A DNA stretch of 51,379 bases, from NCBI GenBank assembly GCA_934394565.1, contig CAKRQV010000016.1, positions 1 through 51,379 of the forward strand, read 5' to 3'. The first letter of the stretch is position 1. Each line of letters begins with the position of its first letter. The notes beneath the pieces are model-generated. The model had not been told where the DNA came from and did no database searches. It saw only the letters and a list, made by a program, of their open reading frames with translations. Made by a program: the position numbers and the translations under genes. Below, one piece after another: positions 44,140-51,379 of this stretch. This DNA comes from an uncultured Lachnospiraceae bacterium. GTDB lineage: Bacteria; Bacillota; Clostridia; Lachnospirales; Lachnospiraceae.

Positions 44140-45415
44140 AAATAACTGGACATTAAAGCTGGCATCTGTTGCGATCGCGTTTCTGATCTGGCTGGTGATC
44201 GGTAATATTAACGATCCGGTGATCCAGAAGGTGTACAGCAGTATTCCTGTGACAATTACCAACGGTTCCTACATTGAAAGCCGTGGTATGACCTACCGGC
44301 TGGACAGTGGTCACCAGACGGTCAGTGTGACTTTAAAGGGAAATACATCCAGAGTAACAAGAAGAAATGATGATATTAAAGTGGAGGCGGATCTGACCCA
44401 GATCGTCGATATGAATTCAACGCCGATCATGGTTCCGGTGACGGTCAGTTGCCCCGATATTTCCGCAGATAATATTATTGTATCACCGACTGCAATCCCG
44501 ATTGAGATCGAGGGTCGCGAGACAAAGGATTTTATGATTGCGGTGAATTATGGTGATACAACACCGGGAGCAGGTTATGAAGTCGGTAAGATTTATGCTA
44601 ACCCGGAGAAGGTCAGTGTAAGCGGACCGGAGTCTATTGTGGACAAGATTGACCGTGTTGTAGCCAATGTGAGTGTGGAAGGGATGACGGCCGATAGTAC
44701 CAAAAAGGCCAGCCTTGTACTTTATGATAAGAACCAGGAGATTATGTCCGATAAGGATACACAGTATCTGACGTTTGATATCGGTACGACAAGCGTGGAT
44801 GTTAATGTAGAACTGTGGAATACCGTCAGTGGTGTCACCTTTACCGGTGAACCCTATGGTTCCCCGGCTTCCGGGTATGTGGTTGCTGACATCATAACCA
44901 CACCAAACGAGATTTCTCTGGCTGGTACCAAGGAAGCTCTTGATAAGCTGGCGGCAAATGGAAATACAGTAGAGATTCCGTCAAAGCTGCTTAAAATCAG
45001 TGGAGCCAGCAGCACAGTAGAGTGTAAAATCGATCTGGACGATATCCTGCCCGAAGGTACAAAGGCCGTATCCAATCAGGCAGAATCCATCATTGTGGAG
45101 GTGGAGATTATTCCGCTGGGCAGTAAACAGCTCAGTATACCGACACAGGATATACAGGTAAGTGATATCAGCGAAGGTCTGCAAGCTGTTTTTGCAGATA
45201 CCAGCATTACAGTAACGCTGCAGGGAAAGGCGGCGGATCTGCAACAGCTTACCGCGTCATCTGTCACTGCTTCCGTCAGTGTGAAAAATATGACAGAGGG
45301 AACCTATGAAATCCCGGTGAGCATACAGCTGCCGGATGGCGTATCATTATTATCGGAGGTTAAAGCCAGTGTGCAGCTGGTATCTTTACAGACAAAGATA
45401 TCTGCTGCAGAATAA
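44117..45415 (+). CDS. cdaR: CdaR (YbbR-domain) regulator of CdaA
   Basis: 432 residues. One N-terminal TM (LKLASVAIAFLIWLVIG, about 10-27) and four extracytoplasmic YbbR repeats (about 35-425) with the pattern I-P-V-T-I and V-S-G-P-x-S. CdaR binds and controls CdaA. ATG at 44117 is chosen because AAAGGA (44107-44112) fits and the family begins with a short basic segment before the TM; the frame opens further upstream at 44084. The usual third partner, glmM, is not next to it. Confidence 0.93.
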   Translation: MALRQGLKNNWTLKLASVAIAFLIWLVIGNINDPVIQKVYSSIPVTITNGSYIESRGMTYRLDSGHQTVSVTLKGNTSRVTRRNDDIKVEADLTQIVDMNSTPIMVPVTVSCPDISADNIIVSPTAIPIEIEGRETKDFMIAVNYGDTTPGAGYEVGKIYANPEKVSVSGPESIVDKIDRVVANVSVEGMTADSTKKASLVLYDKNQEIMSDKDTQYLTFDIGTTSVDVNVELWNTVSGVTFTGEPYGSPASGYVVADIITTPNEISLAGTKEALDKLAANGNTVEIPSKLLKISGASSTVECKIDLDDILPEGTKAVSNQAESIIVEVEIIPLGSKQLSIPTQDIQVSDISEGLQAVFADTSITVTLQGKAADLQQLTASSVTASVSVKNMTEGTYEIPVSIQLPDGVSLLSEVKASVQLVSLQTKISAAE

Positions 45416-45425
45416 AAAAAAGAAT

Positions 45426-45689
45426 ATGAGAAATACAAAAATAACCATTAAAAATCCTACAGGGATCGATCTGGACCTGGCGGGTGTGCTCTGTAAACAG
45501 GCAGTGCAGTATAAATCCCTGATCACCTTTGCCTATGAAGACGGTACAGCTAATGCTAAAAGTGTTTTAAGCGTTTTGGGTTCCTGTGTGCGTGGCGGTG
45601 ATACGATCGAGCTTTTCTGTGATGGTGTGGATGAGGACGATGCTGTAGCTGCAATCACAGAGATCCTTTCTCCGACAGAGTATGAATAA
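45426..45689 (+). CDS. HPr-like protein lacking the catalytic histidine
   Basis: 87 residues, aligned without gaps to HPr from residue 1. The HPr active site G-[LI]-H15-A-R17-P-A is replaced by G-I-D15-L-D17-L-A, so it cannot accept phosphate from Enzyme I on histidine. The second regulatory site is intact: NAKS46VLSVLGSCVRGGDTIEL, where Ser46 is the HPr-kinase target. This resembles Bacillus Crh (His15 to Gln), a regulator acting through CcpA, but with Asp. It starts 10 nt after cdaR with a poor RBS (AAAAAAAAGA), and ends at a terminator, so it belongs to the cdaA transcript. Role inferred: regulatory, not transport. Confidence 0.85.
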   Translation: MRNTKITIKNPTGIDLDLAGVLCKQAVQYKSLITFAYEDGTANAKSVLSVLGSCVRGGDTIELFCDGVDEDDAVAAITEILSPTEYE

Positions 45690-45728
45690 AACAGCGGGTG
45701 TGGCTTTTTTGGATACACCCTGTTTTTT
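45688..45728 (+). terminator. Terminator of the cdaA operon
   Basis: GGGTGT/ACACCC (45696-45701/45715-45720), extended by AAACA/TGTTT with a bulge, followed by TTTTTTG. Confidence 0.8.
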
Positions 45729-45812
45729 GAATTGCAGGAAAAATTTTAACAAGTATCAGTTGAGTTTATAAAAATTTCCCGATTCTTTAGAAAAGCATAA
45801 GACGCAACAATA

Positions 45813-45841
45813 TTTACAAAAGAATAGGGATTTGCTATCAT
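45813..45841 (+). promoter_or_regulatory. clpX-like gene promoter (extended -10)
   Basis: TTTACA (45813-45818), 17-nt spacer, TG-C-TATCAT (45833-45841). Confidence 0.7.
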
Positions 45842-45899
45842 AGGACGAAAGAAATAATGCACGAGGGCTGAAAGTGCCGGATATGCAGGAGGAAAAGAT

Positions 45900-47291
45900 A
45901 TGTCGGAAGACAAGACAAAAGAAACACAACACAGTGATGATACATATGAAAGAGTCTGTATGCTGTGCCGCAGGCCGGAGAGCAAAGTCAGTAGTATGAT
46001 TTCACTGCCAAATAATATCTGCATCTGTTCAGACTGTATGCAGAAGAGTTTTGATTCGATGAACAACAGCAATATCAATTATGATGAGCTGATGAACAAT
46101 ATGCAGGTATTTCCGATGATGGACTTTGGTAATATTACCAACCAGGTACCGGAAAAGCAGCGCCTGAAAAAGAAGAAACCCAAAAAAGAGCCAGAGGCAG
46201 CCTTTGACATCCATCAGCTGCCGGCACCACATAAGATCAAAGCCGGTCTGGACGAATACGTAATCGGTCAGGAACATGCCAAAAAAGTGATTTCTGTGGC
46301 AGTGTATAACCACTACAAGCGAATCCATGCAGATAACAGTGACGGTGTTGAGATTGAAAAATCCAATATGCTGATGATCGGACCGACAGGAAGCGGCAAG
46401 ACATATCTGGTACAGATACTTGCAAAGCTTCTGGATGTGCCATTGGCGCTGACAGATGCGACATCTCTGACAGAGGCCGGTTATATCGGTGATGATATCG
46501 AGAGCGTGGTTTCCAAGCTGCTCGCAGCCGCAGACAACGATGTGGAGCGTGCCGAACATGGTATCATCTTTATCGATGAGATCGACAAGATCGCCAAAAA
46601 GAAAAATACGAATCAGCGTGATGTCAGTGGTGAAGCTGTACAGCAGGGCATGTTAAAGCTGCTTGAGGGGGCGGACGTGGAAGTGCCGGTAGGTGCCAAT
46701 TCCAAAAATGCCATGGTTCCGCTGACAACAGTAAATACCCGAAATATTCTCTTTATCTGTGCCGGTGCTTTTCCGGATCTGACAGAGATCATCAAAAACC
46801 GTCTGAATAAGCAGGCATCTATTGGATTTATCGCTGATCTGAAAGACAAATATGATGAAGATAAAAATATTCTGGATAAAGTGACTGTCGAAGATTTAAG
46901 AGAATTTGGTATGATCCCTGAGTTTTTAGGGCGTCTGCCGGTGATCTTCAGTCTGCAGGGCCTGACGCAGGATATGATGGTAGAGATTTTAAGAAAACCG
47001 AAAAATGCGATCATCAGGCAGTATGAGAAGCTGCTGGCGATGGATGAGGTCAAACTTGAGTTTGAAGAAGACGCGCTGGAGGAGATAGCGGCCAGGGCAC
47101 TGGCCAAGGATACAGGAGCCAGAGCACTGCGGGCAATCATTGAAGAGTTCATGCTGGATATCATGTTTGAAATCCCCAAAGATTCTTCCATAGGTGAGGT
47201 TGTGATTACGAAAGAATACATCACACATACCGGAGGCCCCCGCATCCTGATGCGCGGACAGGAGCCGCTCTATCTGGAAGATAAAGCCTGA
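45900..47291 (+). CDS. clpX: ClpX-family AAA+ unfoldase, variant
   Basis: 463 residues. N-terminal zinc finger C20/C23 and C43/C46, Walker A GPTGSGKT (161-168), Walker B FIDEID, pore loop GYIG (194-197, GYVG in standard ClpX) and the IGF loop (308-310) that docks on ClpP. The RKH pore loop (GGRKHP in E. coli and B. subtilis), which grips the ssrA tag, is replaced by VGANSKNAMVP (264-274). So ClpP binding seems kept and substrate choice changed. No clpP or tig is adjacent. A second, canonical clpX elsewhere in the genome is likely. RBS AGGAGGAAA precedes ATG. Confidence 0.9.
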   Translation: MSEDKTKETQHSDDTYERVCMLCRRPESKVSSMISLPNNICICSDCMQKSFDSMNNSNINYDELMNNMQVFPMMDFGNITNQVPEKQRLKKKKPKKEPEAAFDIHQLPAPHKIKAGLDEYVIGQEHAKKVISVAVYNHYKRIHADNSDGVEIEKSNMLMIGPTGSGKTYLVQILAKLLDVPLALTDATSLTEAGYIGDDIESVVSKLLAAADNDVERAEHGIIFIDEIDKIAKKKNTNQRDVSGEAVQQGMLKLLEGADVEVPVGANSKNAMVPLTTVNTRNILFICAGAFPDLTEIIKNRLNKQASIGFIADLKDKYDEDKNILDKVTVEDLREFGMIPEFLGRLPVIFSLQGLTQDMMVEILRKPKNAIIRQYEKLLAMDEVKLEFEEDALEEIAARALAKDTGARALRAIIEEFMLDIMFEIPKDSSIGEVVITKEYITHTGGPRILMRGQEPLYLEDKA

Positions 47292-47309
47292 GATGCTTTG
47301 GCACAAAAA

Positions 47310-47340
47310 CATTCTCATTGACAGACGTTCACTGAGAATG
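47310..47340 (+). other. Hairpin after the clpX-like gene
   Basis: CATTCTCA/TGAGAATG (47310-47317/47333-47340), 8 bp with a 15-nt loop and no T-run. Possible transcript-end stabiliser. Confidence 0.4.
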
Positions 47341-47430
47341 GAATATATCACAGAAACTTTTGCAGAAAAATATTTCCTGCAGGTGTATAAAAAATAAAAA
47401 CGGATGCATACTAAGAAAGGGTGAAATCAG

Positions 47431-47964
47431 ATGTTTGAAGATGTATTAGAAAAACTGAAAAAGAATTTTGGAGAGACAGCAGAAGTCATTGGCAAGAAGA
47501 CGGAGAATTTCGTGGAGGTGCAGAAGCTGAAAAGCCAGATCCATACAGCCAACCATGAAATCGCCCAGAATTATGAAGAGATTGGTGAGATGCTTTACAG
47601 AAGATATCAGCAAGGAGAGACGTTCGATCCGGAGATCACAGCTATCTGTGAGGATATCACAGAGCTTAAGACGGAAGTGGCTGCCTGCAAAGAAGAGATC
47701 ACCAAATACCGTGGCGAGGAGACCTGCCCGGAATGTGGAGCTTCTGTTCCGGTGGGAGCTGCTTTCTGTATGAAATGCGGTGCGCAGATGCCGGTCTGTG
47801 AGGCTGAGTTTGAAGAGGGCGAGGTTGTCGTACCGTCTGATGCAGATGCTGACGAAGTAAAAGCTGCTGATGAAGTCGCAGAAGAAAAAGCTTCTGAGGA
47901 AGATTTCGAAGAAGAGACAAAAACTACCGAAACGGATGACGATACAGAGAAAACAGAGGAATAA
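47431..47964 (+). CDS. Coiled-coil zinc-ribbon protein with acidic tail
   Basis: 177 residues. A helical coiled coil (about 1-95, with FVEVQKLKSQIHTANHEI), then a zinc ribbon with C99/C102 and C113/C116 (CPECG ... CMKCG), then about 50 residues almost all D, E, A, V, T. No catalytic signature. The type is frequent in Lachnospiraceae-like genomes and unassigned. AAGGGTGA precedes ATG. 3 nt before the lspA-like gene. Confidence 0.75.
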   Translation: MFEDVLEKLKKNFGETAEVIGKKTENFVEVQKLKSQIHTANHEIAQNYEEIGEMLYRRYQQGETFDPEITAICEDITELKTEVAACKEEITKYRGEETCPECGASVPVGAAFCMKCGAQMPVCEAEFEEGEVVVPSDADADEVKAADEVAEEKASEEDFEEETKTTETDDDTEKTEE

Positions 47965-47967
47965 TCT

Positions 47968-48432
47968 ATGAGCGAGGCCAAAGCACTGTCGGCCGTCCTG
48001 GCTTTGTATACCAGCGATGCTGTATTGAAAAAATATATGGTGCATCACTTAAAAGAGGGCGAAGAAAAAGAAATCCTGCATGGAAAAGCCGTGCTTCATC
48101 CCTTAAAGAATCCGGGAGCAATCTTGGGCATGGGAAAAGAGCACCCGGGAAAGTTAAATGGTATGGTGGCTGCCATGCTGGGAGCTGTGGGACTTCGGCT
48201 ATGGATTTTAAGCAAAAAAAAGGGACATGGCATGGAAAAGGCCGCTATGACGCTTCTGGCCGCCGGTGGTCTCGGTAATCTGACGGACCGTGTCTGTCAG
48301 GGGTATGTGGATGATTATATCCGTATTCCCTGTAAAAACAAAAGGCTCAGTCAGATCGTTTTTAATCTGGCAGATATCTTTGTGGCAGCGGGTGCCGGTC
48401 TGATGGTGCTTTCTGCTGTAAAAGAAAAATAA
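47968..48432 (+). CDS. Divergent signal peptidase II (LspA-like)
   Basis: 154 residues. LspA removes signal peptides from lipoproteins. The two catalytic aspartates are kept: D107 in GNLTDRV and D136 in NLADIF, and KNPGAILG stands for the usual NTGAAFG. Compared with standard LspA the first segment is short and polar (TSDAVLKKYMVHHLKEG) and weakly hydrophobic. It may be a second, specialised copy. Follows the zinc-ribbon gene by 3 nt. Confidence 0.75.
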   Translation: MSEAKALSAVLALYTSDAVLKKYMVHHLKEGEEKEILHGKAVLHPLKNPGAILGMGKEHPGKLNGMVAAMLGAVGLRLWILSKKKGHGMEKAAMTLLAAGGLGNLTDRVCQGYVDDYIRIPCKNKRLSQIVFNLADIFVAAGAGLMVLSAVKEK

Positions 48433-48447
48433 GATTGACAGAAGAAA

Positions 48448-48519
48448 AAAGCTGCTGCAGGAGACGTCAGCATCCGGTTCGCTGCCGGGAGAAAAGACGG
48501 ATCCGACAGCAGCTTTCTT
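48448..48519 (+). terminator. Hairpin between lspA-like gene and PBP
   Basis: AAAGCTGCTG/CAGCAGCTTT (48448-48457/48507-48516), 10 bp, with a 49-nt loop that holds a CCGG/CCGG pair; then CTTAT. It may end the upstream transcript or act in the PBP leader. The outer stem recurs in the PBP terminator at 51038-51081. Confidence 0.6.
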
Positions 48520-48536
48520 ATACAGTGAGGATGGAT

Positions 48537-51023
48537 ATGGCGCGTAAGAAAGAAAACAGAAAACGGAAGAAAAAACATTTTTTTCTCCGCAGCTTTTTTA
48601 AACTGTTTCTCCTGGTTGTGTTTCTGGGAGTGGGAGTTAGCCTGGGGCTGGTGGCGTTTGCTGCTGTTGAGGCACCGAAGATGGATACGCTGGACGTGAC
48701 ACCGAGTGGATTTCGCACCGAGATCGTAGACGATGCAGGAAAAACAACGAGGATTCTTGCCGGAGAAGGAGCCAACCGTGTCTACGTGACCCTTGACAGA
48801 GTGCCCAAAAAGCTGCAGGAGGCTTTTGTGGCAATCGAGGATGCACGTTTTTACCAGCATCATGGCATTGATGTGAAGGGGATCGCCCGGGCCGGTGTCA
48901 AAGGAGTTTTAAACGGATTTCATTTTTCCGAGGGAGCCAGCACGATCACACAGCAGCTTTTGAAAAATAATGTATTCACAGCATGGACGCAGGAAAAAAA
49001 ACTGATGGACCGTGTGATCCGCAAAGTACAGGAACAGTATCTGGCCGTACGTCTGGAACAGAAGTATTCCAAAGAATATATTTTGGAAAATTATCTGAAT
49101 ACAATCAACCTGGGTAGTGGCTGCTGGGGTGTACAGGCGGCTTCTATGCAATACTTTGGGAAAGAAGTTTCGGAATTGAACCTGGCAGAATGCGCCGTGC
49201 TGGCTGGCATCACCAAAAATCCCAGTGGTTACAGTCCGTTTCGTTCACCAGAAAGCTGTAAAAAAAGACAGCTTCTGGTCTTACAGGCGATGCTGGAACA
49301 GGGATATATTACACAGGAAGCCTACGATGAAGCCTGTGCAGATGATGTATTTGCCCGTATCCAGGAACAAAAGGATAATACGGATAAAAACAGTGTGCTG
49401 AGTTACTATGAGGATGCCCTGTTAGAGCAGATCGTGTCAGATCTGGAGCTGTCAAAAGGATGTACGGAGGATGAAGCCTGGCAGATGATCTACCGGGGTG
49501 GTCTGACGATCTATTCCGGGATGAACAGTGAGCTGCAGAAGATAGTAGAAGAAGAAATCAATAATGACGATCATTTTTCCTCCGATGCGCAGGCATCGAT
49601 TGTGCTGGCAGACTATAAGACAGGACAGATTAAAGCCATCGCCGGGGGGCGGGGTGAAAAGACGGCCAGTCTTGTTTTTAACCGTGCAACAGACAGTATC
49701 CGCCAACCGGGGTCTACGTTTAAGATTCCAGGGGAATATGCGGCCGCTCTGGAGCAGGATATGATCACACTGGGTACAACGATCGATGATGCGCCTGCAG
49801 AGTATTCGGATGGCAGATCTGTGAGGAATGCCAGCGGAAAGTACAGAGGCATGACGACTGTGCGGGAAGCCATCGAAGATTCACTCAATATTCCGGCGGT
49901 CAAGGTGCTGCAGGAAACCGGTGTGGTCAGGGTATGGGAATTGCTTCGAAGCTTTGGCTTCACCCATCTGAACGATGAGGATAAAGTGGAATCGCTGGCG
50001 CTCGGCGGTACGCACAATGGCGTGACCAACCTGCAGCTGGCCGCAGCCTACGGTGCGATTGCCAATGACGGTGCATACAGAAAACTCCGGTTTTATGATA
50101 AAGTTGTGGATCGTGATGGAAATGTGCTGTTAAATTCAGAAATGGAACCAAAGACGGTGATACGGAAAGAAAATGCAAAGCTTCTGACACTGGCGATGGA
50201 AGATGTCATAAAGAGCGGTACCGGTAAAAAGGCGGCTTTTGATGGTATGAGCCTGGCCGGAAAGAGCGGCACGACCACGGATCAGAAAGATCTGTGGTTT
50301 GTCGGATATTCGCCGTATTATGTCTGCAGTGTCTGGGGCGGATATGACAATAACCAGTCCCAGGAGGAGAGTTCCTATGTCAAATATCTGTGGAAAGCTG
50401 TGATGCAGAGGGCACATGAAGGACTGGAAGATACGGGATTTCCCGACATGGAGGATCTGGTGACCTGCAAGATCTGTACAAAGTGTGGAAAAAAGGCGGT
50501 AGATGGTCTGTGTGATGATACTGTGCAGGGCAATATGACCCGCACAGAGTATTATGAGGCCGGGACGGCTCCGACAAAGGATTGTGACTGCCATGATGCT
50601 GTGCGTATCTGTACGGTATCCGGAGAAAAGGCCGGAGAGTACTGTCCTGAAGATACGATACAGACGAAAGTATATCTGAAAGAAGCCTCCAAAGATACTG
50701 CGGATATGGCATATGTTGTACCGGAGAAATTAAAGACTGGAAGCTGTACAGAGCATAAAAGCTGGTGGGATCGCTGGTTTGGTAATGGAGAAAATCCGGA
50801 GGATCCGGATGTGGCACAACCGGAAGAGGGAACAGAAAAGCCGGGTACGGACAGTACCAATCCCCCGGAGACTACGGAAACACCAGTCAATCCGCCGGTA
50901 GAAAAACCGGAGGATACACAAGACAAGCAGCCCGAAGAGGGGCAGGAAGAGATAAAGCCGAAACCGGATAAGAATCTGGCCGGAAAGGTACTGGACTGGA
51001 TCACGGGAAAAGCACAGGATTAA
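48537..51023 (+). CDS. Class A penicillin-binding protein (PBP1-type)
   Basis: 828 residues. Basic cytoplasmic N-terminus and TM (about 15-43), glycosyltransferase domain with E101 in AIEDARFYQHHG, and transpeptidase domain with S393-TF-K396, SLN and K576-S-G. After that are cysteine-bearing segments (CKICTKCGKK, CDCHDAVRIC) and a Pro/Glu/Thr-rich tail (about 750-805). It polymerises and crosslinks peptidoglycan. ATG at 48537 is chosen because GTGAGG sits 6 nt before it and the frame upstream crosses the hairpin. Cys pairs outside the membrane might form disulphides (inference). Confidence 0.94.
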   Translation: MARKKENRKRKKKHFFLRSFFKLFLLVVFLGVGVSLGLVAFAAVEAPKMDTLDVTPSGFRTEIVDDAGKTTRILAGEGANRVYVTLDRVPKKLQEAFVAIEDARFYQHHGIDVKGIARAGVKGVLNGFHFSEGASTITQQLLKNNVFTAWTQEKKLMDRVIRKVQEQYLAVRLEQKYSKEYILENYLNTINLGSGCWGVQAASMQYFGKEVSELNLAECAVLAGITKNPSGYSPFRSPESCKKRQLLVLQAMLEQGYITQEAYDEACADDVFARIQEQKDNTDKNSVLSYYEDALLEQIVSDLELSKGCTEDEAWQMIYRGGLTIYSGMNSELQKIVEEEINNDDHFSSDAQASIVLADYKTGQIKAIAGGRGEKTASLVFNRATDSIRQPGSTFKIPGEYAAALEQDMITLGTTIDDAPAEYSDGRSVRNASGKYRGMTTVREAIEDSLNIPAVKVLQETGVVRVWELLRSFGFTHLNDEDKVESLALGGTHNGVTNLQLAAAYGAIANDGAYRKLRFYDKVVDRDGNVLLNSEMEPKTVIRKENAKLLTLAMEDVIKSGTGKKAAFDGMSLAGKSGTTTDQKDLWFVGYSPYYVCSVWGGYDNNQSQEESSYVKYLWKAVMQRAHEGLEDTGFPDMEDLVTCKICTKCGKKAVDGLCDDTVQGNMTRTEYYEAGTAPTKDCDCHDAVRICTVSGEKAGEYCPEDTIQTKVYLKEASKDTADMAYVVPEKLKTGSCTEHKSWWDRWFGNGENPEDPDVAQPEEGTEKPGTDSTNPPETTETPVNPPVEKPEDTQDKQPEEGQEEIKPKPDKNLAGKVLDWITGKAQD

Positions 51024-51037
51024 AATGGCTGTAAGTA

Positions 51038-51082
51038 AAAAAGCTGCTGTAATCGGAGAAAATTCCGGACAGCAGCTTTTTG
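51038..51082 (+). terminator. Terminator of the PBP gene
   Basis: Perfect 12-bp stem AAAAAGCTGCTG/CAGCAGCTTTTT (51038-51049/51070-51081) with an inner CGGA/TCCG and T-run. Confidence 0.9.
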
Positions 51083-51112
51083 TATGCATGTCAGATGTAG
51101 CAAAAAAAATAG

Positions 51113-51197
51113 TGCAGGAGATGGGACTTGAACCCACACGGTCTTAACGACCACAGGCACCTGAAGCCTGCGCGTCTGCCAATTCCGCCACTCCTGC
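51113..51197 (-). tRNA. tRNA-Leu(CAG), copy 1
   Basis: Minus strand. Acceptor GCAGGAG/CTCCTGC (51197-51191/51120-51114), discriminator A. Long variable arm; anticodon loop TTCAGGT gives CAG. Followed on the minus strand by ACTA and a run of eight T, which may serve as terminator. CCA is not encoded. Confidence 0.95.
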
Positions 51198-51241
51198 ACG
51201 TATTCTGTGAATGTCAATTACTTGCGTAACCAACAAAAATT

Positions 51242-51270
51242 ATTATACAGGGGAAAGGATGGATTGTCAA
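51242..51270 (-). promoter_or_regulatory. Promoter for tRNA-Leu copy 1
   Basis: On the minus strand: TTGACA (51270-51265), 17-nt spacer, TATAAT (51247-51242). Perfect consensus. Confidence 0.9.
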
Positions 51271-51312
51271 GAAAAAAATGAAAAAATTTAAGACGGATGA
51301 GCAAAAAAATAG

Positions 51313-51379
51313 TGCAGGAGATGGGACTTGAACCCACACGGTCTTAACGACCACAGGCACCTGAAGCCTGCGCGTCTGC
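51313..51379 (-). tRNA. tRNA-Leu(CAG), copy 2, cut by window end
   Basis: Identical to copy 1 over all 67 visible bases, 200 nt further on. The 5' part (minus strand) is outside the window. A run of seven T follows on the minus strand. Confidence 0.93.

Noticed and set aside
48435..48536. Longer N-terminus of the PBP from 48435
   Set aside because: This part is the terminator-like hairpin read as protein; the ribosome site fits ATG 48537.
51218..51223. TTGACA on the minus strand just before tRNA-Leu copy 1
   Set aside because: Too close to the tRNA 5' end and without a -10; the promoter at 51242-51270 explains transcription.

Overview
The window looks like a chromosomal housekeeping segment of a spore-forming, moderate-GC Firmicute, most likely a clostridium of the Lachnospiraceae type. 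The reasons are gpr and spoIIP (sporulation and germination), a comEA/comEC/comFC set, strong AGGAGG-type ribosome binding sites, TTGACA/TATAAT promoters, ArgR-type operators and a cdaA-cdaR c-di-AMP operon. I see no phage, transposase, plasmid or CRISPR signature. Family-level placement is inference from gene content; no 16S gene is present.

Layout. 1-537: five tRNAs (Pro, Gly, Arg, His, Gln) and a terminator. 698-2744: an OmpR-type two-component system. 2749-3055: a promoter, tRNA-Leu(UAG) and a cluster of palindromes. 3095-9438: rho, rpmE, a DUF1385 membrane protein, prmC, prfA and cca (transcription and translation termination, tRNA maturation). 9466-13369: glmM, a TPR lipoprotein and hflX. 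13427-14421: a Crp/Fnr regulator, an orphan small-RNA-like transcription unit and a large palindrome. 14453-20690: arginine biosynthesis, argG divergent from argCJBD with a consensus ARG box between. 20787-21227: a DUF606 transporter-like protein. 21419-28451: an unusual operon comEA, response regulator, histidine kinase, GerMN lipoprotein, comEC, holA. 28615-28878: rpsT on the minus strand. 29175-31571: gpr, spoIIP. 31645-37524: lepA, hemW, uvrA. 37644-41632: an orphan mreB-family gene, recD2, comFC. 41758-45689: two unknown membrane proteins, cdaA, cdaR and an HPr-like protein that lacks the phosphorylatable histidine. 45900-51023: a clpX variant, a zinc-ribbon protein, a divergent lspA and a class A penicillin-binding protein. 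51113-51379: two tandem tRNA-Leu(CAG) genes on the minus strand, the second cut by the window end.

The most interesting points are these. An HPr paralogue carries Asp at the position of catalytic His15 but keeps Ser46, at the end of the c-di-AMP synthase operon. A ClpX lacks the RKH substrate loop. A kinase/regulator/GerMN-lipoprotein trio, similar in layout to actinobacterial MtrAB-LpqB, is inserted between comEA and comEC. Two families of dispersed intergenic palindromes are present; in one, the only substitution preserves base pairing. The argJ gene has its Shine-Dalgarno sequence and start codon separated by a perfect hairpin. An unassigned terminator-bounded RNA lies next to a Crp/Fnr gene.

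Most genes are on the plus strand and appear to be in short operons. The only minus-strand genes are argG, rpsT and the terminal tRNA-Leu pair.
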